Part shown: positions 16,378-25,900 of the stretch, one piece after another
How the letters are laid out: each line of letters opens with the position of its first letter
How positions within the stretch are numbered: position 1 is the stretch's first letter
Assembly: GCA_945878585.1 (NCBI GenBank)
Contig: CAMDXQ010000005.1
Location: forward strand, 1 to 33,987
Direction: 5' to 3'
Length of the DNA: 33,987 nucleotides
Origin: Akkermansia muciniphila
GTDB taxonomy: Bacteria; Verrucomicrobiota; Verrucomicrobiia; Methylacidiphilales; Verrucolacustridaceae
The notes under the pieces: generated by a model
What the model saw: the letters and a program-made list of their open reading frames with translations, nothing else
Database searches by the model: none
Told to the model about the DNA's origin: nothing
Made by a program: the position numbers and the translations under genes

Positions 16378-16782
16378 ATGTCCCGTCGGGCCCATCAGAA
16401 GACACCTCACAATCTTTTTTTCGCTCTAATCGCAGGCTTTCTTGTACTTGCAGCAGCAGGTGCATACTTCCTTCAAAAAGGGTCGAACCCCTACCGAACG
16501 ACGGAACTCCTTAAGCCATCTGATTATTTTGAGAATGCGAATAGCCTTCGGGGCAATGTTTATCAGGTGGAAGGGGTTATTTTAAATGCCCTCGCACAAA
16601 ATCCTGAGAAAGGACGCCTCTTCAGTATTTCCGTAACAAGTGAATCCAAAAAGTGGCCTATGCCCATTCTCTTTCCTGCAAAATTACGCCAGATCAATCT
16701 TCAAAAGAATCAATCTTACCGCGCCAAGGTTAAAGTCGACGATGCGGGCATCCTTGTGGCTGAAGAGATTCAAAAGTCATGA
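16378..16782 (+). CDS. small membrane-anchored protein of the ABC transporter unit
   Basis: The product has 134 residues: a basic N-terminus, one membrane helix (about 13-33, FFALIAGFLVLAAAGAYFLQ), then about 95 exported residues. That part, with GNVYQVEGVIL, RLFSISV and QSYRAKVKVDDAGILVAEEI, has the alternating pattern of a small OB-like beta barrel; this is a fold guess without a signature. ATG 16378 lies 36 bases after the ABC gene. ATG 16333, which overlaps the ABC stop, is possible but adds 15 residues before the helix. The stop overlaps the start of the next gene (ATGA). It could be a periplasmic adaptor for the transporter. Confidence 0.65.
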   Translation: MSRRAHQKTPHNLFFALIAGFLVLAAAGAYFLQKGSNPYRTTELLKPSDYFENANSLRGNVYQVEGVILNALAQNPEKGRLFSISVTSESKKWPMPILFPAKLRQINLQKNQSYRAKVKVDDAGILVAEEIQKS

Positions 16783-18836
16783 ATATTTTCACTCCTTTGA
16801 TCCTATTTGTCGGATGGGTCCTGCCTGTCGCCCTCATCGCGCAAGAGGGTGACTCTAAGGCCGCGACTGGAGGAGCACGCCCTCCTCAAATGAATCAGGG
16901 CTTCCTTGGTCGAGATGTTCCGGTCGTCGATCCCGGATCTGAGAACTCCACCTTCGATGGAAAAATATGGAACCTAAATAACAACCGTCTCTTTCGGGCT
17001 CGCTTTGAGAAATATCTGAATGCCCCTGCCGAGACCTCAGAAGCCGACCAGCAGTATGAAAAAGTCATGAATGAAATCCTGACCTTACTCAGCCCGGGTA
17101 AGGTAAATACAGAAAACCTTGATGCTGCATGGAAACTATTGCCGAAGGCTTCGGAATACCGTAGCGACGCTAATCTTTGCAACGCCATGGCCGATGTGGT
17201 CTACAGCGTGTGGTTGGCAAAGAATGAAGTTGCCCGACTTGAAATGGCGAACCGGACCCTTCAAAAAGAAAAGTCGGCATTGGAATGGAATTATCGGATG
17301 AACATTGGATCAGGCACAAAAACAGCTGTCCAAACGGGAACCAATCCAACCACCCCAAGCTCCATCCTTTCTCCTGAAGATGAAGCCCGAGTCGAACCAA
17401 TCAAGGAAGCCCTTTCCGACGTCCGAAGCACCATGGCAAACAACAAGCTAAAGAAAGAAGCTTCTATCGTTCAGGCAAAAATCGATTTTCAGACCATGAT
17501 TATTCAATATTTTGCCCAGCGACGCTTCCGGCACGTTCTGATTGGGACTCGCTTTTATCGATCCCTTTTTGGTGATGGCGACAATCGAATCAGCGCCTTG
17601 GATCAGATTTCCTCTTCCCTGCCTGTCGACAAGGACGCTGGCCAAGTAAAAGTAAAGGCAAAGCTGGATCCCAAAGTATCAGGGAAAGGTGGTTCAGGCG
17701 CTTATGTTGGCGCAGGAAGCAGAACAACAACTGACGGTAACCGAAAATACAGCGGCGCAGGGGCCGATACGTCTTCTTCTGGCGGCGCGTTCAGTGCAGA
17801 GGGAATGCAGTTTGGAATCGAAAATCTTGGGGTCGAAAGCCTAATCAGCGCTGGCGCAAGTGGACTCAAGGCTTTAGGGAAAATGATAAACTCCTTGGGT
17901 CAACTCGACTCCTTAGCCAACGAAGCAATCCGAGATGTGGATGAAGGCGTCGAAGCGTATAAGTTTCTTTTGGAAAAAAATGAACTAAAAAGCGCAACTG
18001 AACGCCTTTTCGAGACATTTATGATGGGGGAATACCTCCCTTCTGTCCGAAAACTATCAAGAGATGACAAACGTTGTGCTTTAGAGTTTACCCGAAAAAC
18101 CAACGAGTTACTCGCTGCGCTGGAAGTCAATGACCTAACCCGTGCTGAGGAACTGATTCGTGAACTGAGCATGACAGCCCGTGACTTTGACACCTCGAAA
18201 CCACTCGCGGTGGTAGAGACAGCAAAAACGGTAAGCGCTATGCATCTTGCAAAAGCCAAAGCAGCTGCCGCCTCCGGAGATAAAAACGCACTGGAAACTG
18301 AACTACGAGCCGCGACGGAGATTTGGCCGCGGAATCCGGCTCTCGCCGAAGTTTCGGCCGCCATTTTCAGTCAGACAGATGTTCAACAACAATCGTTGAA
18401 TGATTTCGATCGCCTCCTTGCCCAGAAGAACTATCGCCAGATCTTTGATGATAAAGTCCGATATATTGCCGCGACCGCCATGTTTCCAGATCGCCAGGAG
18501 AAGCTAAAATCCGTACTCGATCGTGTTCAAAGCGCTGAAGCTGCACTCATGAGATCTCAGGAACTTGCAAAACGGGGTGATGCAGCAGGTGCATGGGAAA
18601 GTGTCGAGCGAGGCTTTTCCGACTATCCCGATGACCCCAAGTTGAATCAGGCACGAGCCGATTACACCACCCAAGCTGCAGAGTTCGTTCGCTCCATCCG
18701 CACCGCTCAGGAAATGGAGCGGAAACGGCAAGTAGGCTCAAGCCTCGCCTGGTACCTACGCGCGTACCAAGACTACCCCAACAGCGAAATTGCTCGTGAA
18801 GGAATCGACCGTATTTCAGCAGATATTGTTAAATAG
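16779..18836 (+). CDS. large exported helical/TPR-like protein, hypothetical
   Basis: The 685-residue protein begins with a signal peptide (IFTPLILFVGWVLPVALIAQ, cleavage likely near residue 21). The mature chain has a helical region (about 60-240, charged, partly coiled), a Gly/Ser-rich linker (about 300-340: GKGGSGAYVGAGSRTT, GADTSSSGGAFS) and an alpha-solenoid C-terminal half. That half has TPR-like units (ELRAATEIWPRNPALAEVSA, ESVERGFSDYPDDPKLNQA, SLAWYLRAYQDYPNSEIAREG). It is probably periplasmic or surface-attached. ATG 16779 overlaps the preceding stop codon, so it is translated with the small anchored protein and the ABCG exporter. I recognise no named family. The stop is ten bases from the der stop. 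Confidence 0.75.
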   Translation: MNIFTPLILFVGWVLPVALIAQEGDSKAATGGARPPQMNQGFLGRDVPVVDPGSENSTFDGKIWNLNNNRLFRARFEKYLNAPAETSEADQQYEKVMNEILTLLSPGKVNTENLDAAWKLLPKASEYRSDANLCNAMADVVYSVWLAKNEVARLEMANRTLQKEKSALEWNYRMNIGSGTKTAVQTGTNPTTPSSILSPEDEARVEPIKEALSDVRSTMANNKLKKEASIVQAKIDFQTMIIQYFAQRRFRHVLIGTRFYRSLFGDGDNRISALDQISSSLPVDKDAGQVKVKAKLDPKVSGKGGSGAYVGAGSRTTTDGNRKYSGAGADTSSSGGAFSAEGMQFGIENLGVESLISAGASGLKALGKMINSLGQLDSLANEAIRDVDEGVEAYKFLLEKNELKSATERLFETFMMGEYLPSVRKLSRDDKRCALEFTRKTNELLAALEVNDLTRAEELIRELSMTARDFDTSKPLAVVETAKTVSAMHLAKAKAAAASGDKNALETELRAATEIWPRNPALAEVSAAIFSQTDVQQQSLNDFDRLLAQKNYRQIFDDKVRYIAATAMFPDRQEKLKSVLDRVQSAEAALMRSQELAKRGDAAGAWESVERGFSDYPDDPKLNQARADYTTQAAEFVRSIRTAQEMERKRQVGSSLAWYLRAYQDYPNSEIAREGIDRISADIVK

Positions 18837-18846
18837 AAAATAGGAT

Positions 18847-20211
18847 TCAACCTGCACTCTTCTTGTCCCGCCCTCGCCATCGCCAACGCAAGGGGCAGCC
18901 ACCCAACTGAAAATGCTCCCGAATTCGGTTGCTGAGAAAGCGTTCGTACGCTTCGGACATCACACCTGGATGATTCACAAAACCCACCAATGTTGGCAAA
19001 GGACCCTCGATCTGGGTCGCATAATAAATCCGTAGCTTTTTCCCACCTTTGACCGGGGTGCTGCGAGATTCGGTTGCACGAGATAAAATCCGGTTTAACT
19101 CCCCTGTGCCAATCTTAATCGAGCGGGCTTTTCTCATCATGGTGACAGCTTCACTCAGTTGCTCGAAACCACTCTTTTTAACAGAGCTGACAAAAACCAT
19201 TGGTACGTCAGGAAGAAAGAAAAGGGCTTTACGCAAGGCAGCTTCGTACTCTTTACGAAAACTTGGCCCCTGTGTTTTCTCTCCCCCTTGCGATGCTAAG
19301 TCCCATTTTGTAATCGCAACAATACACGGGCGCTGTGCTTTTTGGATAAGTCCAGCGACCTTTTTTTCAACCAGACCAACACCCAACACGGAATCGACCG
19401 CCAGGATGGCCAAATGACATCGATCAATCGCATGAGCGGTTCGGCCCCCCATAATCTTCTCCAACGGATCCTCCACGCGACGTTTTTGGCGTAGCCCCGC
19501 AGTATCGATAAAAAGAACTTCCTCCCCGTCAATCTCAGCAGGTACATCGACCGCATCTCGGGTCGTTCCTGCTATGGGAGCAACCATCGTTCGATCTGTC
19601 CCTACCCAGGCGTTCACCAAGGAGGATTTGCCTGCATTTGGTCGACCTACTACAGCGATCCGAGTTCGCTCATCTTTCTGGCGATCTTCTTCAGGCCATT
19701 TCTGACCGATCTCACTCATCAAGTCACCAAATCCAAGACCATGCTCGGCCGAAACTTGGAAACCATCACCGAAACCCAGCTTTTTAAATTCCGTCAGAAC
19801 ACCTTTGCCGTATCCCGGATCCATTTTGTTGATCACGAGAGTGACTTTCTGACCCGCCTTGCGAAGTCGTTTTGCAACTTCCGTATCGAGGACATGAAGC
19901 CCATCTTTTCCGTCCACCACCAATAGAACGCGATCCGCCGAGGCAATGGCCAGATCAGCTTCCCGCTCGACTGCTTCCTGCAGCCCAGCACCGTCCTCGA
20001 GCCCGAGTCCCCCCGTATCAATTAGAACAAAGGGGCGCCCCTCCCAATCAGCATCAGCAACCAAACGATCTCGAGTGACCCCCGGGCGATCGAAAACCAA
20101 GGCAATCCGACGACGACAGATCCTGTTAAAGATCGCACTTTTCCCAACATTCGGACGACCAACAATCGCAACCACTGGACGGGTTGATTTAGTGCTGGGC
20201 AGGCTTGCCAT
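18847..20211 (-). CDS. der: GTPase Der (EngA), ribosome assembly
   Basis: Der is an essential tandem GTPase needed to mature the 50S ribosomal subunit. The 454-residue product has two G domains. The first has P-loop GRPNVGKS (18-25), DTGGL and NKMDPG. The second has P-loop GRPNAGKS near residue 187, DTAGLR and TKWDLAS. A C-terminal KH-like domain follows (RIYYATQIEGPLPTLVGFVNHP...YERFLSNRIRE). The basic tail RWRWRGRDKKSAG is typical. ATG 20211 overlaps the end of pgsA by 23 bases. It is the last gene of the smc-suhB-gltX-pgsA-der run. Confidence 0.96.
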   Translation of the reverse strand: MASLPSTKSTRPVVAIVGRPNVGKSAIFNRICRRRIALVFDRPGVTRDRLVADADWEGRPFVLIDTGGLGLEDGAGLQEAVEREADLAIASADRVLLVVDGKDGLHVLDTEVAKRLRKAGQKVTLVINKMDPGYGKGVLTEFKKLGFGDGFQVSAEHGLGFGDLMSEIGQKWPEEDRQKDERTRIAVVGRPNAGKSSLVNAWVGTDRTMVAPIAGTTRDAVDVPAEIDGEEVLFIDTAGLRQKRRVEDPLEKIMGGRTAHAIDRCHLAILAVDSVLGVGLVEKKVAGLIQKAQRPCIVAITKWDLASQGGEKTQGPSFRKEYEAALRKALFFLPDVPMVFVSSVKKSGFEQLSEAVTMMRKARSIKIGTGELNRILSRATESRSTPVKGGKKLRIYYATQIEGPLPTLVGFVNHPGVMSEAYERFLSNRIREHFQLGGCPLRWRWRGRDKKSAG

Positions 20212-20785
20212 AGTTGGACTGATGGAGGAGATCCCATCCCTGCTTTAAGTAGATGACCATCGACAAGGAAGTCATAGCTCCTGACGCCCAAAGAACAGGC
20301 CAAGTAGATGAATGCCCAGGCAGTAAAAGGCCGAGCAGTACCACCGCAATTTGAAAAAAGGTGCAAACTTTCCCAGTCCAGTGTGGCTTCACAAAATGAT
20401 AGTTATGATGAAGGGTTCCAAGGAAAAGGGTTCCTGTGACCAAGATAAAGTCCCGACTAACTACCAGGATGGGAAACCAAAGAGGTAAACGGCCTTTTCC
20501 GGCTACTCCTACTGTTCCCAGAAGAACTATTCCTGTAACCAAAAGCAGCTTATCAGCGATGGGATCTAGGATTCGCCCCAAATGACTCTGCTGATGGAAA
20601 TGACGTGCGATCCATCCATCCACTCCGTCAGACAAAGCCGCCAAAGCAAAGAAACATATCGCCGCGTAATACCAACCATTCCCCGTGTAACCTTCCTCGT
20701 AATATTCGCGATGATAAAGCAAAGCTCCCGCAAAAAGCGGAACCATGAGAATCCTTAAAAGCGTCAGGCTGGTCGCAAAGGTCAC
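20189..20785 (-). CDS. pgsA: CDP-diacylglycerol-glycerol-3-phosphate 3-phosphatidyltransferase
   Basis: This integral membrane enzyme makes phosphatidylglycerol phosphate. The CDP-alcohol phosphatidyltransferase motif is complete: D53-x2-D56-G-x2-A60-R61-x8-G70-x3-D74-x3-D78 (SDGVDGWIAR...GRILDPIADKLL). About five membrane helices surround it. I chose GTG 20785 because it gives the typical N-terminus (MTFATSLTLLRILMVP) and overlaps the gltX stop as GTGA. A TTG ten codons upstream, at 20815, would add a glycine-rich stretch. Which headgroup is used cannot be proven from the motif; PgsA is favoured by length (198 residues) and the RILMVP start. Confidence 0.88.
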   Translation of the reverse strand: MTFATSLTLLRILMVPLFAGALLYHREYYEEGYTGNGWYYAAICFFALAALSDGVDGWIARHFHQQSHLGRILDPIADKLLLVTGIVLLGTVGVAGKGRLPLWFPILVVSRDFILVTGTLFLGTLHHNYHFVKPHWTGKVCTFFQIAVVLLGLLLPGHSSTWPVLWASGAMTSLSMVIYLKQGWDLLHQSNYGKPAQH

Positions 20786-22143
20786 GCCGATCCCCCCAGC
20801 TTGCCCTCCTCCCAAAGGATGCGAGTCCGCATCAATCGGGCGACAACCTTCGATTTACCCAGAACCACCAGAAGATGGAAAAGAGAAGGTCCGACGGTAT
20901 GACCGGAAACTGCAGAGCGTAAAAGATGAATCACCTTGGCTGGCTTAGGAAGGCCCGCCTCTTCAGCTACTTTTTTACAAACGGCTTCAGCTTCAATTTC
21001 ACTGAGAGGTTCCGCGGAAGAGGAAAACCCCTTCTCCAACGCTGTGAGCCATTTTCCTGCCTCAGGGTTCGAAAACTGTTTTTTTCTAGCCTCTTCTGAA
21101 TAGGGATAATCTTCGGTTAGATAAGGGTCGAGCCATTCAGCCAACTCTTTCCCTGTTCGGATCTTCTCCCGGATCACTCCGAGAAGCCCATTTCGAAAAT
21201 CTGCAGGGAGAGCCGCCACGGCAGGACGGCTTTTTGCGAGTGAGGCTTCGGCAAATTTTGCGAACTCATCATTCTTCATGGCCCTCCAATACTCCCCGTT
21301 GATCCAAAAGAGCTTCGCCCCATCGAATCGTGCATTGCTCCGATTTAGATCCTTAAGATCAAAGCGCCGCACAATCTCCTCAATCGAAAGAATCTCCTCG
21401 TTTGCACCCGGAGACCAACCCAGCAGACAAAGGTAATTCCTGACTGCGGCAGGCAAATACCCTGCTTCCTCGTAAAATCCCAAGGCGGCGCCGTCATCTC
21501 GCTTGCTCATCTTGGATCCACCTTGATTCAGAATGAGAGGGATATGGGCAAATTGCGGGGGCGTCACCCCGAGGGCTTCGTACAAGGCAATGTGCTTATG
21601 GGTATTGCTAAGATGATCCTCTCCGCGAATCACATGAGTGATCCCCATTTCCAGATCGTCCACCACATTGACAAAGTGAAAAACGGGACTTCCGTCTTTC
21701 CTTCGTATCACAAGATCGGGCTCCATCGTGCGGTCAAAGGTCACATCGCCACATACCAGATCTTTCACAACCCCAGGGGTTTTCGGCATCTTGAACTTCA
21801 GAGCTCCACCATCCTCATAGGTCTTCCCTGTGGCCTGTAATTTGTCCAAATACTTCGTATAAATCGAACCACGCTGACTTTGAAAATACGGCCCTTTGTC
21901 ACCCTTCACACCTCCGTTCCCGTCCGGCCCCTCATCCCAATCCAACCCCAACCAGCGCATCCCCCGAAAAATTACGTCCACCGCCTCCTGGGTATTGCGA
22001 GACTGATCGGTATCCTCCACCCGGAGCACAAAAGTTCCGCCCATGTGACGCGCATAGAGCCAGTTAAAAAGAGCTGTTCTTGCGCCCCCAATATGAAGAA
22101 GGCCCGTGGGGGATGGGGCAAAACGAACTCTAACTTTGTTCAT
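20782..22143 (-). CDS. gltX: glutamyl-tRNA synthetase, compact form
   Basis: This class I synthetase charges tRNA-Glu. The 453-residue product has the HIGH equivalent HIGG (17-20) in APSPTGLLHIGGARTA, FVLRVEDTDQSRN, HVIRGEDHLSNTHKH and the KMSKS equivalent KMSKR (211-215). Between TYEDGG (108-113) and ALKFKMP (114-120) the segment that in most bacterial GluRS carries the cysteine-containing insertion (after AYRC/CFCT) is missing, which accounts for the short length. The anticodon-binding helical domain is present. ATG 22143 is preceded directly by GGGAGG. Whether it charges only tRNA-Glu or also tRNA-Gln cannot be decided here. Confidence 0.95.
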   Translation of the reverse strand: MNKVRVRFAPSPTGLLHIGGARTALFNWLYARHMGGTFVLRVEDTDQSRNTQEAVDVIFRGMRWLGLDWDEGPDGNGGVKGDKGPYFQSQRGSIYTKYLDKLQATGKTYEDGGALKFKMPKTPGVVKDLVCGDVTFDRTMEPDLVIRRKDGSPVFHFVNVVDDLEMGITHVIRGEDHLSNTHKHIALYEALGVTPPQFAHIPLILNQGGSKMSKRDDGAALGFYEEAGYLPAAVRNYLCLLGWSPGANEEILSIEEIVRRFDLKDLNRSNARFDGAKLFWINGEYWRAMKNDEFAKFAEASLAKSRPAVAALPADFRNGLLGVIREKIRTGKELAEWLDPYLTEDYPYSEEARKKQFSNPEAGKWLTALEKGFSSSAEPLSEIEAEAVCKKVAEEAGLPKPAKVIHLLRSAVSGHTVGPSLFHLLVVLGKSKVVARLMRTRILWEEGKLGGSA

Positions 22144-22195
22144 CCTCCCTTTCTGCCCATCTTTTGTCGCCGCTTCAATGACCGAAGCTTACTTC

Positions 22196-22954
22196 TTAAA
22201 CAAAATTCAAGGGGATTTGTCCGCTACTCGCCACTAAATGTATCTTCCCGCCCGGTTCGACCGGATTCATCTGCACTTTTCCTCCTGCCTCCTCCACAAG
22301 CAAGACCCCCGCAGCCACATCCCAAATACTCACACCCTGCTCTACGTACGCATCCAATCTTCCTGAGGCTACATAAGCAAGATCTAGCGCTGCAGACCCC
22401 ATCGCCCTCAATTTACGAACTTTATCCCCGTAGTACTGATACAACTCCAAACACTTCTCAATCGTCTTTTTCCCCTTCGAAAAACCCAAAGCAAGAATCG
22501 ATTCCTCAAGGAGTTTTCGCTGGGATACCTGAATCCTTACACCGTTGCAGGTCGATCCGCCTCCTCGATGAACAGAAAACATTTCGTCTCGGTTCGGGTC
22601 ATAGATCGCTCCCGCCAACGTCTGTCCATCCATTCGACAAGCTATGGAAACTGCGTAGTGAGGTATTCCGTGAAATAGGTTCACTGTTCCATCGATCGGA
22701 TCCACAACCCACTCCCGTTGCCCTGGCTTTGCCCCTTCCCCTCCTTCCTCCCCTAAAAAACCGTCTTGAGGACAGGCCTTCAGAATCTCATCTCTTATCT
22801 GCTCTTGTACCCTTCGGTCCAACTCGAGCTTGATGTCATGCTGTTCCGCTGAATCCACCTGAAGGACTTCCGTTTTTGCCTTTCGAAGAGTAACGCCCGC
22901 ATTCCGTGCGACACGCTCCGCCGTCTCCCTCAATAATAACGGGCTAAGGCTCAA
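22196..22954 (-). CDS. suhB: inositol monophosphatase family protein (SuhB-like)
   Basis: This Mg-dependent sugar-phosphate phosphatase has the family's metal-binding motifs: GEEGG (68-72), WVVDPIDGTVNLFHG (82-96, with D85 and D88), GSAALDLAYVASGRLDAY, and WDVAAGVLLVEEAGG near the C-terminus. The first acidic site is altered: the usual D-x-V-T-x-x-D is DIKLELD. The 252-residue length fits. The start is TTG 22954, which follows the smc TAA with no gap; GGAGG six bases upstream supports it. E. coli SuhB also acts in rRNA transcription, but I can only call the phosphatase fold here. It lies between smc and gltX in one operon. Confidence 0.88.
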   Translation of the reverse strand: MSLSPLLLRETAERVARNAGVTLRKAKTEVLQVDSAEQHDIKLELDRRVQEQIRDEILKACPQDGFLGEEGGEGAKPGQREWVVDPIDGTVNLFHGIPHYAVSIACRMDGQTLAGAIYDPNRDEMFSVHRGGGSTCNGVRIQVSQRKLLEESILALGFSKGKKTIEKCLELYQYYGDKVRKLRAMGSAALDLAYVASGRLDAYVEQGVSIWDVAAGVLLVEEAGGKVQMNPVEPGGKIHLVASSGQIPLNFV

Positions 22955-25900
22955 TTACGCCTCCGCAGGTGCAAATAAAGGTGTCTCCTCATCTCGGGTT
23001 AACTTGATCGACATCATTCGCGAAACCCCGGGCTCTGTCGCCGTCACCCCATAAAGCAGATCCGCCGAAGACATAGTCCTCTTATTATGGGTGATCACTA
23101 GGAACTGAGACTTTTCAACAAACCGTTCAATAATTTGCACGAAACGAACTGTGTTCGTTTCATCCAAAGGCGCATCCATTTCGTCCAAAACACAGAAGGG
23201 ACTCGGTTTCACCGAGTAGATCGCAAGAAGAAGAGCCAAAGCCGTCATCGCTTTCTCTCCGCCCGAAAGTTGGGAAATATTCTTTGGCTGTTTACCGGGG
23301 GGCTGAGCCTCAATATCAATGCCACCCTCCAGCGCATCTTCGCCTTCCGTCATTTTTACGGTCGCACGACCACCCCCGAAGAGTTCTCCAAAGAGTGTCC
23401 CAAAGTTGATCCGAACTTTGTCGAAGGTTTCCTCAAATAATAGACGGGTCGTCTGGTTGATCTTGCGGATTGCCTCTTCCAACTGTGCTTTTGCGGTGGT
23501 CAGATCCTTCTCCTCAGTTTCGAGAAATTTCAGACGGTTCTCCAACTCCTCATACTCGGAAATGGCTTCCGTATTCACAGGGCCCATTTCATCCATCTTC
23601 TCCTTCAACGCTTTCGCCTCCTCCTCAAGTTTCCCCCACTCCTCTTCCGTTTGCGGCATCCCCTCCCCTTCAACCTTTGCATCCATTAAGGGGGTGGAGT
23701 AGTCCCGTTGCAGCCGCTCCGCAAGTGCCTGCCGCTGAAAATCAAGTTGGGAACCTTTGACAGCCAGTTCCGCAAGTCTGTCCTTTGCCTTTTCCCCATC
23801 CTGACGCCAGCGGACAACTTCCGACTCTTTCTCAGCCAACAAGGTCACCTCAGTATCCCGTGCCTGTTTGAGGCCTGCGGTCGATCCCTCGATCTCTTGG
23901 GCACGCTGACTTGCGGCCTGCTGTGCTTCGAGTGATGCATGAGACTCCGTGCGCGCACTCTCCATCCTTGCCGTATCTGCGCCAATTTCCTCCCGGCGTT
24001 TGTTCACCAGTTCAACCAACTCTTTCCGACGGGCCTCTGCGGGTTGTAGCTGGGAATTACAAGAGTCCCTTTTCTGCTGTTGAGCCGACCTCTCGACCCT
24101 TCGCTCTGTCAGGAGTTCGTTTAAGCGTACTTCTTCCGCTTCAGCCTGAACCCGCGCTTCCTCCGACTGCCGAGCTTCTAATTCAAGACCTTGCTCCAGG
24201 GCCATAAACTTCTCCACCTCAGAACTCTTTTCGGCAGCAATCTTTTGATGAACGAGGATCTCTTGCTCAAATCTCTGGATCTCTTCCTTTCGACGAGAAG
24301 TTTCAGCCGAAAAAGCACGAACCAAAGCCTCTTTGCGATCATGCCCCCTTCGAACCTCATCTAATCCTTGGCGCACTACTTTTTCGTGATCCCGGGATTT
24401 TTCAAGGGCATCTCGGGCATTCTCGATGTGATCTTTCGCTTGGGATACTTTTACAGAAAGATCGGAAGCTGCTTGCTCTGCCCGGATCGCCGTATCGCGA
24501 GCTGCCTCAATCTCCGCACGTCCAGGTCGGGTGAGGCGTGCCTTGCCACGTCGTTGCCAGCCACGGGGACTGATCATCCTGCCGTCTCGACAGATAATCA
24601 TCGCCGCAGGCCGAGAAGAACGAAGGGCCTGAGCTTCTTCCCAAGAATCTACGATGCAAATCCCAGCTAAAAGATTCGGCAAAAGAGTCTCCCAACCTGC
24701 CCCTCCTTCCACGAAGTTCCATGCTCCCTCAGGCCAATCCGTTGCTTCCACCCCGGATATTTGACGAGAAAGGAGGATTCCCGATGGTCCACCCTCTCCT
24801 GTCTCCAGGGATTCAGCCATTTTATCCAAATCGTCCACCAGGACTCCGTCCAAAACCGGCCCTAACGCGAGCGATATCGCCGCCTCATAGCCCGGGCGCA
24901 CTTTCAAGGCTGGCCACAAAGCTTCTCCCCCCGTCTGCCCCTTTTCCATCCAGACCTTGAGACATGCCTCCGCCTCCCCAGCAGAACGCTCCCGAAGAGC
25001 CTCTTCACGGGAACGTGCCAGCATCTTTTCAGCATCTGCTTCCGAGAGCTTTTTGTCTGCATCCACCAGCTCTGCTTCAGCCCGGCGCAGCGCTTCTTCC
25101 GCTTTCTGCAATCTTTCCCTCGCTTCTGGGAAAAGAGTTTCCGCCTCCTGCAGTCTTCGGAATAACTCCTCTAGGACAGATTTCTCTCTCTGCTCCTCGG
25201 ATTCTTTTCCTGTGATCTCTTGTCTGAGTCGCTCCAGGGACTCGATTCTTTGACGAATGGTCATCTCCTCAGCACTACCCCTAGCTCTGGCACCTTCCGC
25301 TTCACGCCGTGCCGCTTCACGTCGGGAACGGATCGACTCCATAACAGCGACTGCTTCTTCCCTTTTCTTTCGGGCGAGAGCCGCCTTCTCTTGGGCTTCC
25401 TGACAAATTTGCTCGGCCTGCTGGAAGGCGGTTGAAACTTGCTCCATCTCTGCCGTCAATGAGCGAATCAAATCCTCCTGAGCCGAGGTCTGCCTTTCTG
25501 CGAGAGCAATCTCACCACGCGCCCTTTCCATCGCAGCCGCCAACTCATCCGCACGCTGGGCCTGCATACTGGCGCGTTCCCCACACCGAACCTCCTCAGC
25601 ACGGGCTGCCACCACATCCCGCTCCGCCTCACGCCAAGTCCGATCTGCATCCTCCAGCTTCACTCTCTGTCCTCGGACAGCCTGATCGCAGGTGCTCTCG
25701 GCCAACTGAGCCCTTTCGAGATCGGCCTTGGTTTTCGCCTGATTGCTCGAAAGCTCATCGATTTTCAGAAGAAGCTGGTCTCGTTGACGTGCAGATAGGG
25801 CCAAGTCGAACCTCTTCAACTTGTCGAAGATTTCACGGTGTCTCCGAGCCTTCCCGGCCTGTCTTTGCAGCGAGCCAATCTGTCTTCGGACTTCTCTTAA

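Noticed and set aside
21880-22833. Long plus-strand frame of 317 codons opposite gltX and suhB
   Set aside because: It lies wholly antisense to two well-supported genes, has low-complexity Pro/Ser/His-rich composition and no recognisable domain. It is a by-product of codon bias in the opposite strand.
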